NCBI RefSeq assembly: GCF_900110755.1
Contig: NZ_FOFF01000003.1
Coordinates: 1 to 64,000 of the forward strand
Source: Streptomyces sp. yr375
Lineage (GTDB): Bacteria; Actinomycetota; Actinomycetes; Streptomycetales; Streptomycetaceae
Length of the DNA: 64,000 nucleotides
Direction: 5' to 3'
Shown here: one piece after another, positions 57,436-64,000 of the stretch
Position numbering within the stretch: the first letter of the stretch is position 1
Layout: every line of letters begins with the position of its first letter
Position numbers and translations under genes: made by a program
The notes under the pieces: generated by a model
The model's input: the letters and a program-made list of their open reading frames with translations, nothing else
The model's database searches: none
What the model was told of the DNA's origin: nothing

Positions 57436-59037
57436 ATGGATGTGCATCAACTCCCGGTCCGGGTGCGGGAGTTCGCGAGCCATTTGGGCGGGCTGCTGGC
57501 GCGCCTGGACCAAAACGCGGGCTGGTGCGCGGTGTTCTGGCAGCGCGATCCCGACGGCATGCGGGCCTGCCTCGACGGACGTGAAGTGCCGCCCTGGGAC
57601 GTGGTGGAGGCGGTGCTCCAGGACTTCGCCGCCGAGTACGGCACCGATGCCGCCGCTCAAGAGGCCCAGCGCGTACGGCCCTTGCACGCCGCCGCACTCG
57701 CCGCCCTGCCCGGCGGCCGCGACGCCCTCGGGGACCGGCTCGACGTCATGCACCGCGAACAGCGTTACGCCGCCGAGCGGTTGGCCGACCTGGGCCGCCG
57801 ACTGGCCGCCGCCGGCACCCGCGAACAGGCCGACGCCGTCCGCCTCGACCTCGCCTGGGCCCACGACGACCACGAACGCGCCACCGCCCGCTGCGCCGAA
57901 CTCCGCCACCGCATGGCGGAGCTGGACCGCCTCCCGCCACCCACCACAAGTCCCCCGCAGACGGGGAACGTTGTCACGAACCCCACCGCCCCGGCCGACG
58001 ACGCGGGTCGCGCCTATGACGCCCGTAGTGGGTATCGCGCTGCCGGTCCTGCGCCGGGCACCGGGGTCGCCGCCTACGACGCTGGCCGCGCCGCCCCCGA
58101 CGACGGTGCCGGCCGTGCCTACGATGCCCGGAGCGGTTACCGCACAGCCGGTCCCGCGCCAGGCGCCGGGGTCGCCGCCTACGACTCCGCCGGTGCGCCG
58201 ACGGCTGCCGAGTCCGCCCGCGCCCAGAGTGACCCCGTCCAGGGCTACCCCGCCGCCGCACCCACCACCGCTCCCGCTCCCGCCCCGGCGTCCGTGCCCA
58301 AGCAGCGCAAGCGGCGTCGTGGTAGTGCCCGGTTCGCCGGGTTGGTCGAGGAGGAGGACGCGGGCGCAGGCGTCGTGCCGCCCGCCGCCGAGTCGGTGGT
58401 GCCCGCGCCCGCAGCGGCCCCTCGGCGTAGTCCGCGTGGGGCTCGCTTTGCCGGGGCTGCCGAGAGTGTCGACCGGGTGTCCGAGCCGCAGCGGGAGCCG
58501 TTGGATCCGGCGGCTCGGCGGGAGGCCGTCGAGGTGGTGCGGCGGTTGGTGGGGCTGCGCGGGGAGGGGCGCAGTGGGGAGGCGCACGCTCTGCTTGTCG
58601 AGCTCGCGTACTGGCCGGCCGCCCGTATCCCGCTGCTCGCGGCCGAACTGCAGCGCGCCGGGCTCACCGCCGACTGGACCACCCTGCTCTGGGAGGCCGC
58701 CTCGCTGCCCGCCGACCGGCTCGTCGCCGCGGCCGACGCGCTGGTCGCCGTGGGGCGTACGACCGACGGCGAGCAGATCCTGCGGCAGGGCGTCGCCCGC
58801 CCGGCCGCCGAGATCGGTACGGCCGTCCTCGGCCTGGTCGCGGACGGCAGGCGGCGCGAGGCCGCCGCGCTGCTCGACGCCTACGTCCGCGTCCGCACCC
58901 CCGAGGAGGCCGCGCGCAGCGCCGCCCCGGATCCGCGGACCCTCGTCCCGCTGCTGCTGGAGGCGGCCCGGGCCGTCTCCGAGGAACGCCGCTGGGACCT
59001 GGTGCACGCCCTGCGGGTCGCGGGCTTCACCGCCTGA
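57436..59037 (+). CDS. Conserved Streptomyces protein with internal 35-residue repeat
   Basis: A 533-residue cytoplasmic protein in three parts. Residues 1-180 form a conserved helical domain (LPVRVREFASHLGGLLARLD, then WDVVEAVLQDFAAEYG and HREQRYAAERLADLGRRLAA). Residues 180-340 are Ala/Pro/Gly-rich and contain a 105-bp tandem repeat (58006 and 58111) encoding GRAYDARSGYRxAGPAPG. Residues 355-533 are an alpha-helical repeat-like domain (AVEVVRRLVGLRGEGRSGEA, AALLDAYVRVRTPEEAA). The N-terminal part resembles regulators or scaffolds with a DNA-binding-like start, but I cannot name a function. Confidence 0.7.
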   Translation: MDVHQLPVRVREFASHLGGLLARLDQNAGWCAVFWQRDPDGMRACLDGREVPPWDVVEAVLQDFAAEYGTDAAAQEAQRVRPLHAAALAALPGGRDALGDRLDVMHREQRYAAERLADLGRRLAAAGTREQADAVRLDLAWAHDDHERATARCAELRHRMAELDRLPPPTTSPPQTGNVVTNPTAPADDAGRAYDARSGYRAAGPAPGTGVAAYDAGRAAPDDGAGRAYDARSGYRTAGPAPGAGVAAYDSAGAPTAAESARAQSDPVQGYPAAAPTTAPAPAPASVPKQRKRRRGSARFAGLVEEEDAGAGVVPPAAESVVPAPAAAPRRSPRGARFAGAAESVDRVSEPQREPLDPAARREAVEVVRRLVGLRGEGRSGEAHALLVELAYWPAARIPLLAAELQRAGLTADWTTLLWEAASLPADRLVAAADALVAVGRTTDGEQILRQGVARPAAEIGTAVLGLVADGRRREAAALLDAYVRVRTPEEAARSAAPDPRTLVPLLLEAARAVSEERRWDLVHALRVAGFTA

Positions 59038-59174
59038 CCGGCGCCCCGCCCGCGCTCCGGTGCCCGCGTACGCCGTGCGCGTCGCGACTCACCCACCGGA
59101 GTGTGAAACGCGATCGACTTCGCGGGTTAACGACGATGGTCTTGGCAAGCCTCTCCCGGAGGCTTACGTTCATC

Positions 59175-59205
59175 CCTCTACGACCATTGTCTACGGGCGT
59201 AGAGG
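59175..59205 (+). promoter_or_regulatory. Inverted repeat upstream of the first nitrilase gene
   Basis: CCTCTACG (59175-59182) and CGTAGAGG (59198-59205) are perfect 8-bp arms with a 15-base centre, about 30 bases before the ATG at 59234. The neighbouring AT-rich segment could be the promoter. The PucR protein at 61401 is the nearest candidate regulator. Confidence 0.45.
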
Positions 59206-59233
59206 CTCTGACGTCCCGTCGAAGGAGCAGCTC

Positions 59234-60076
59234 ATGGCCAACGTCGTACGTGCCGCACTGGTCCAGGCCACCTGGACCGGCGACACCGAGTCCATGGTGG
59301 CGAAACACGAGGAGCATGCCCGCGAGGCGGCCCGCCGGGGCGCGAAGATCATCGGGTTCCAGGAGGTCTTCAACGCTCCCTACTTCTGTCAGGTCCAGGA
59401 GCCGGAGCACTACCGCTGGGCCGAGCCGGTCCCCGACGGGCCGACCGTGCGTCGTATGCAGGAGCTCGCGCGCGAGACGGGCATGGCGATCGTCGTGCCG
59501 GTCTTCGAGGTCGAGCAGTCCGGTTTCTACTACAACACCGCCGCCGTGATCGACGCCGACGGCTCCTACCTCGGCAAGTACCGCAAGCACCACATCCCGC
59601 AGGTGAAGGGCTTCTGGGAGAAGTACTACTTCAAGCCCGGCAACCTCGGCTGGCCGGTCTTCGACACGGCCGTCGGCAAGGTCGGCGTCTACATCTGCTA
59701 CGACCGCCACTTCCCGGAGGGCTGGCGTCAACTCGGGCTCAACGGAGCCCAGTTGGTCTACAACCCGTCCGCCACCCACCGCGGCCTCTCCGCCCACCTC
59801 TGGCAGTTGGAGCAGCCCGCCGCCGCGGTCGCCAACGAGTACTTCGTCGCCGCGATCAACCGGGTCGGCGTCGAGGAGTACGGCGACAACGACTTCTACG
59901 GGACCTCGTACTTCGTCGACCCGCGCGGTCAGTTCGTCGGCGAGGTCGCGAGCGGGAAGGACGAGGAACTCCTCGTCCGCGACCTCGACTTCGACCTGGT
60001 CGAGGAGGTCCGCCAGCAGTGGGCCTTCTACCGCGACCGCCGCCCCGACGCCTACGAAGGACTGGTGAAGCCGTGA
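59234..60076 (+). CDS. Carbon-nitrogen hydrolase, N-carbamoyl-beta-alanine amidohydrolase-like
   Basis: A 280-residue nitrilase-superfamily enzyme. The Glu-Lys-Cys triad is visible: Glu in IGFQEVFNAPYFCQ, Lys in YRKHHIPQVKGFWEK and Cys in YICYDRHFPEGWR. Similarity is to beta-ureidopropionase, which releases beta-alanine, CO2 and ammonia from N-carbamoyl-beta-alanine. The start is ATG 59234 after AAGGAG. It overlaps the aminotransferase gene by four bases, which would remove the amino group of beta-alanine or a related product. Confidence 0.88.
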   Translation: MANVVRAALVQATWTGDTESMVAKHEEHAREAARRGAKIIGFQEVFNAPYFCQVQEPEHYRWAEPVPDGPTVRRMQELARETGMAIVVPVFEVEQSGFYYNTAAVIDADGSYLGKYRKHHIPQVKGFWEKYYFKPGNLGWPVFDTAVGKVGVYICYDRHFPEGWRQLGLNGAQLVYNPSATHRGLSAHLWQLEQPAAAVANEYFVAAINRVGVEEYGDNDFYGTSYFVDPRGQFVGEVASGKDEELLVRDLDFDLVEEVRQQWAFYRDRRPDAYEGLVKP

Positions 60077-61356
60077 GCGACCTCTACGCCCGCCACCGGA
60101 ACGTCCTGCCGGACTGGCTCGCCCTCTACTACGAGGAGCCGCTGGAGATCACCCACGGCGAGGGCCGGCACGTCTGGGACGCCGCCGGGAACAAGTACCT
60201 CGACTTCTTCGGCGGCATCCTCACCACGATGACCGCGCACGCGCTGCCCGAGGTGGCGAAGGCGGTGAGCGAGCAGGCCGGACGGATCAACCATTCGTCC
60301 ACGCTCTACCTCAACCGGCCCATGGTCGACCTCGCCGAGCGCGTCGCGCACATCAGCGGCATCCCCGACGCCCGCGTCTTCTTCACCACCTCGGGCACCG
60401 AGGCCAACGACACGGCGCTGCTGCTCGCCACCACCTACCGGCGCAGCAACACCGTCCTCGCGATGCGCAACAGCTACCACGGGCGTTCCTTCAGCGCGGT
60501 CGGCATCACCGGCAACCGCGGCTGGTCGCCGACCTCGCTGTCCCCGCTGCAGACGCTGTACGTGCACGGCGGGGTGCGCGGGCGCGGCCCCTTCGCCGAC
60601 CTGAGCGACGCCGAGTTCGTCGCCGCCTGCGTCGAGGACCTGAAGGACCTGCTCGGCCACACCCGCGCGCCCGCCGCCCTCATCGCCGAGCCCATCCAGG
60701 GGGTCGGCGGCTTCACGTCACCGCCGGACGGGCTGTACGCCGCGTTCCGCGAGGTGCTGGACGCGCACGGCATCCTGTGGATCGCCGACGAGGTGCAGAC
60801 CGGCTGGGGCCGCACCGGCGAGCACTTCTGGGGCTGGCAGGCGCACGCGCAGAACGGCCCGCCGGACATCGTCACGTTCGCCAAGGGCATCGGCAACGGC
60901 ATGTCCATCGGCGGTGTCATCGCCCGCTCCGAGATCATGAACTGCCTGGACGCCAACAGCATCTCCACGTTCGGCGGCACCCAGGTGACCATGGCGGCCG
61001 GCCTCGCCAACCTCGGCTACCTGCTGGAACACGACCTCCAGGGCAACTCCCGGCGGGTCGGCGGTCTGCTCATCGAGCGGCTGCGGGGCGTCGCCGCCCA
61101 CGACCCCGGCGTCCGGGAGGTACGCGGGCGCGGGCTGATGATCGGCGTCGAGCTGACCAGGCCCGGCACCGATCTGGCCGACCCGGACCGGGCGTCCGCC
61201 GTGCTGGAGGCGGCCCGCGCCGACGGGCTGCTGATCGGCAAGGGCGGCGGCCACAGCACCAGCGTCCTGCGCATCGCCCCGCCGCTGTCCCTGACCGTGG
61301 CGGAGGCCGAGGAGGGCGCCGCGATCCTCGAAAGCGCGCTGCGGGCCACGCAGTAG
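60073..61356 (+). CDS. Class III aminotransferase (beta-alanine/omega-amino acid type)
   Basis: A 427-residue PLP enzyme. The cofactor lysine lies in TFAKGIGNGMSIGG, with Asp in LWIADEVQTGWGRTGEHFWG and the FFTTSGTEANDTAL block near residue 115. It resembles alanine-glyoxylate or omega-amino acid:pyruvate aminotransferases. The GTG start overlaps the nitrilase stop (GTGA). In this operon it would convert beta-alanine or 3-aminoisobutyrate from pyrimidine breakdown into a semialdehyde. Confidence 0.88.
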   Translation: MSDLYARHRNVLPDWLALYYEEPLEITHGEGRHVWDAAGNKYLDFFGGILTTMTAHALPEVAKAVSEQAGRINHSSTLYLNRPMVDLAERVAHISGIPDARVFFTTSGTEANDTALLLATTYRRSNTVLAMRNSYHGRSFSAVGITGNRGWSPTSLSPLQTLYVHGGVRGRGPFADLSDAEFVAACVEDLKDLLGHTRAPAALIAEPIQGVGGFTSPPDGLYAAFREVLDAHGILWIADEVQTGWGRTGEHFWGWQAHAQNGPPDIVTFAKGIGNGMSIGGVIARSEIMNCLDANSISTFGGTQVTMAAGLANLGYLLEHDLQGNSRRVGGLLIERLRGVAAHDPGVREVRGRGLMIGVELTRPGTDLADPDRASAVLEAARADGLLIGKGGGHSTSVLRIAPPLSLTVAEAEEGAAILESALRATQ

Positions 61357-61400
61357 CGCCGGTCCGAGGACACGAAGGGCAAGCAAGGGAACACGACGCC

Positions 61401-62984
61401 ATGACCATCACCCTGGAGCCCTGGGGCCCCGTTGAGCCCCTGGAACCCGCCCTGTCGGTCCGTCAGGTCCTCGCCCTGGAACGGGTGTTGGCCGGGGAGC
61501 CCGAGGTGGTGGCCGGCGCGGCCCAGCTCGACCGGCCGGTGCGCTGGGTGCACGTCGCCGAGGCCGCGGACGTCGGCGTCATGCTCAGCGGCGGCGAGAT
61601 GGTCCTCACCACCGGCGTCCTGCTGGCCGGCGACGAGAGCGCGCAGACCGAGTACATCCAGTCCCTGCACCGGGCCGAGGCCGCGGCCGTGGTGCTGGGC
61701 CTGGGCCGTGCCTTCCCCGCCCCGCCGGACGTGATGCGGCGGGCCGCCGAGCGGTGCGGGCTGCCGATGGTCGTGCTCCACCGGCCGTTCCCCTTCGCAG
61801 AGTTGACGGAGGAGGTGCAGTCCCGGCTGGTCCGGCGCAAGTACGCCGCCGTCAGCCTGTCGGAGGCGGTACGGACCGCGCTCACCGGGCTGATCACCGC
61901 GGGCGCCCCGCTGCAACTGCTGCTCGACGTGGTCGCCCAGCACGCCGGCTGTCCCGTCGTCGTCACCAACCTCGCCCACCGGGTGCTGGCGACGGCGGGG
62001 GAGCGGTCGGCGGTCGACGACGTGCTGCGGGACTGGGAGCGCATCGCCCGGCAGGCCGGCGGCAGCGAGGGCGACGGCTGGATCCGCGCCGAACTCGGCG
62101 GACGCGGCGAGCGGTGGGGGCAGATCGTGCTGTGCGGGCATCGCGGCGACACGGCGGGCGGACGGCTGCTGGCCGACCGGGCCGCCGAGGCCCTCGTCCT
62201 GCACCGCATGCTCGGCGGCACCTCCACCCACACCTGGGAGGAGCAGTCCGCGCAGAGCCTGCTCACCGACCTGATCTCCGGCGTCGTACCCGCTCGCCAA
62301 CTGCTGCCCCGGGCCCGGGCGGCCGGTCTCCCCGTCAACCGGCGCACCTTCGTCCCGCTGGTCGTGCGGGACGCAGACCCGGCCCAACTCGACCGGATGC
62401 TCCGCCTGTTGGGCCTGCCGGGGCTGGTCGCAGAACTCGCCGAGGGGGCGACGGCGGTGCTGCTGAGCCTCGCCCGCGACCAGGACGCCGACGCGCTCGC
62501 CGCGCACTTCGCCGCCCGGCTGCGGACCGAGTCGGGCGAGCCCCGCACGGTCGTCGCGGCGGCCGAGGCGCGCATCGTCTGGGACGACGTGCCCGCCGGG
62601 CTGCGCGAGGCCCAGCATGTCGCGGACGCCGTGGCCGACTCCCCGGCCGCCCTCGACCTGCCGGCCGTCGTCCACCTCAAGGACGTCCATCTGCGGGGCC
62701 TGGTACGGCTGTTGCGCGACGACCCGCGCGTGCAGTCCTTCGCGGAACGGGAGCTGGACGGGCTGCTGTGCGCGGCCGGGGACGACCTGCTCGCCGTCCT
62801 GCGGACCTATCTGGCCACCGGCCGCAACAAGTCCCGCACCGCCCAGCTCCACCACGTCTCCCGGCCCGCGCTGTACCGCAGGCTGGAGGCGATAGAAGGG
62901 CGGCTGGGCGTGGACCTCGACGACTTCGAACAGGCCGCGTCCGTGCACATCGCGCTCCTCGCGCACGACGCGCAACAGCCCTGA
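61401..62984 (+). CDS. PucR-family transcriptional regulator
   Basis: A 527-residue regulator. The N-terminal PucR domain (residues 18-145) shows VLAGEPEVVAGAAQLDRPVRW-like features ending WVHVAEAADVGVML, and the C-terminal PucR-type helix-turn-helix lies near residues 460-520 (LRTYLATGRNKSRTAQLHHV, then SRPALYRRLEAIEGRLG). PucR proteins control purine and pyrimidine degradation, fitting the flanking hydrolase and aminotransferase genes. It is on the same strand 44 bases after the aminotransferase. Confidence 0.9.
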   Translation: MTITLEPWGPVEPLEPALSVRQVLALERVLAGEPEVVAGAAQLDRPVRWVHVAEAADVGVMLSGGEMVLTTGVLLAGDESAQTEYIQSLHRAEAAAVVLGLGRAFPAPPDVMRRAAERCGLPMVVLHRPFPFAELTEEVQSRLVRRKYAAVSLSEAVRTALTGLITAGAPLQLLLDVVAQHAGCPVVVTNLAHRVLATAGERSAVDDVLRDWERIARQAGGSEGDGWIRAELGGRGERWGQIVLCGHRGDTAGGRLLADRAAEALVLHRMLGGTSTHTWEEQSAQSLLTDLISGVVPARQLLPRARAAGLPVNRRTFVPLVVRDADPAQLDRMLRLLGLPGLVAELAEGATAVLLSLARDQDADALAAHFAARLRTESGEPRTVVAAAEARIVWDDVPAGLREAQHVADAVADSPAALDLPAVVHLKDVHLRGLVRLLRDDPRVQSFAERELDGLLCAAGDDLLAVLRTYLATGRNKSRTAQLHHVSRPALYRRLEAIEGRLGVDLDDFEQAASVHIALLAHDAQQP

Positions 62985-63139
62985 AACATGCGACGACCTG
63001 GGAAAACGGCGGTGAAACATGGGCCGACGACGACGTGACACGGTGGCATGCCGGACGCCCGCAGACGTGACACGGTGCATCTCAAAGCCTGCTTTCGGAC
63101 TTTCTAGCCTTCTCGCACACCGAGCGACCGGAGGTCCCG

Positions 63140-63982
63140 ATGAGCAGAGTGATCCGTGCCGCGATATTCCAGACGGCCTGGACCGGCGACAAGGAGTCGA
63201 TGATCCAGGTGCACGAGCAGGCGGTGCGCGACGCGGCCGCCCAGGGCGCTCAAGTGCTCTGTTTCCAGGAGCTGTTCTACGGACCGTACTTCTGCCAGGT
63301 CCAGGACCCGCAGTTCTACGAGTACGCCGAGCGGATCCCCGACGGCCCCATCGTCGAGCGCTTCCAGGCACTCGCCCGGGAACACGGCATCGTCCTGGTG
63401 CTGCCGATGTACGAGGAGGAGCAGCCCGGCGTCCTCTACAACACCGCCGCCGTGATCGACGCCGACGGCTCCTACCTCGGCAAGTACCGCAAGCACCACA
63501 TCCCGCAGGTCGAAGGCTTCTGGGAGAAGTTCTACTTCCGCCCCGGGAACGTCGGCTGGCCGATCTTCGACACGGCCGTCGGCAAGATCGGCGTCTACAT
63601 CTGCTACGACCGCCACTTCCCGGAGGGCTGGCGGGCGTTGGGGCTGGCGGGCGCGGAGATCGTCTTCAACCCGTCGGCGACCTCACGCGGACTGTCCGCC
63701 TACCTGTGGCAGTTGGAGCAGCCGGCGGCCGCGGTCGCCAACGAGTACTTCGTCGGCGCGATCAACCGGGTCGGCGTCGAGGAGCTCGGCGCCAACGACT
63801 TCTACGGGACCTCGTACTTCGTGGACCCGGAGGCCCAGTTCGTCGGGGAGGTGGCCAGCGACAAGGAGAGCGAACTCGTCGTCCGCGACCTCGATATGGC
63901 CAAGCTGCGCGAGGTCCGCGACCGCTGGCAGTTCTACCGGGACCGCCGCCCCGACGCATACCCCCCGCTGACCGCACCGTAA
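63140..63982 (+). CDS. Second carbon-nitrogen hydrolase, paralogue of the 59234 gene
   Basis: A 280-residue nitrilase-superfamily protein, identical in length to the first copy and very similar along its whole length. The triad is Glu in LCFQELFYGPYFCQ, Lys in YRKHHIPQVEGFWEK and Cys in YICYDRHFPEGWR. Differences cluster around substrate loops (YEEEQPGVLYNT versus FEVEQSGFYYNT), so substrate range may differ. The start is ATG 63140 after GGAGG. Its own promoter region (155 bases) separates it from the PucR gene. A hydantoinase/dihydropyrimidinase gene often follows in Streptomyces but would lie outside the window. Confidence 0.9.
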   Translation: MSRVIRAAIFQTAWTGDKESMIQVHEQAVRDAAAQGAQVLCFQELFYGPYFCQVQDPQFYEYAERIPDGPIVERFQALAREHGIVLVLPMYEEEQPGVLYNTAAVIDADGSYLGKYRKHHIPQVEGFWEKFYFRPGNVGWPIFDTAVGKIGVYICYDRHFPEGWRALGLAGAEIVFNPSATSRGLSAYLWQLEQPAAAVANEYFVGAINRVGVEELGANDFYGTSYFVDPEAQFVGEVASDKESELVVRDLDMAKLREVRDRWQFYRDRRPDAYPPLTAP

Positions 63983-64000
63983 CCGGAACACCCGTCGGCC

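Overview
The window is high-GC actinobacterial DNA with strong third-position GC bias, frequent GTG starts, ATGA/GTGA stop-start overlaps and typical Streptomyces families (SARP, PadR-MMPL, SWIM-SNF2 pair, RNase Sa-like secreted ribonuclease). I read it as a Streptomyces chromosome segment. No rRNA, tRNA, CRISPR array or insertion sequence was recognised.

Bases 1 to about 30600 hold a type II (aromatic) polyketide gene cluster with its accessory genes. The left edge has the end of an acyl-CoA carboxylase beta subunit and its small epsilon subunit (malonyl-CoA supply), an AraC regulator, a cation/proton antiporter and a PadR-controlled MMPL exporter. Then come tailoring genes: two FADH2-dependent halogenases, a SnoaL-like protein, an O-methyltransferase, a membrane O-acyltransferase, SDRs, a deazaflavin-type reductase, a cupin, an FAD monooxygenase and two DUF1772 membrane proteins. 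The minimal PKS runs leftward from about 26169: TcmI-type cyclase, cupin, KS-alpha, chain length factor, an ACP fused to an aromatase/cyclase, ketoreductase and two ABM-type monooxygenases. A divergent flavin reductase (probable FADH2 source for the halogenases) is coupled to a SARP activator, and an MFS exporter with a strong terminator closes the cluster. The gene set resembles whiE and pentangular-polyphenol loci, and the chain length factor has small residues at the gatekeeper positions. I predict a long-chain, halogenated, methylated and possibly acylated aromatic polyketide; the product is not identified.

Bases 30600-57300 look like ordinary chromosomal genes: a secreted ribonuclease, a two-component system, an inositol/sugar-type locus (Gfo/Idh dehydrogenase, GntR regulator with TGTCCGGACA boxes, a broken ABC permease and an intact ABC ATPase), a ROK sugar kinase, a SNF2/SWIM pair, PcaL-like protein, exonuclease III, a lone glutamate-type ABC ATPase, a secreted hydrolase, gamma-glutamyltransferase, a ClpC-type ATPase, methionine aminopeptidase and a divergent XRE regulator.

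Bases 59200-63982 contain two related carbon-nitrogen hydrolases flanking a class III aminotransferase and a PucR regulator, fitting reductive pyrimidine or hydantoin catabolism. The most notable features are the ACP-cyclase fusion, the paired halogenases with a local flavin reductase, a response regulator lacking its phospho-acceptor, minisatellites beside the second halogenase including a threefold copy of a gene 3' end, and two operator systems readable from the sequence.
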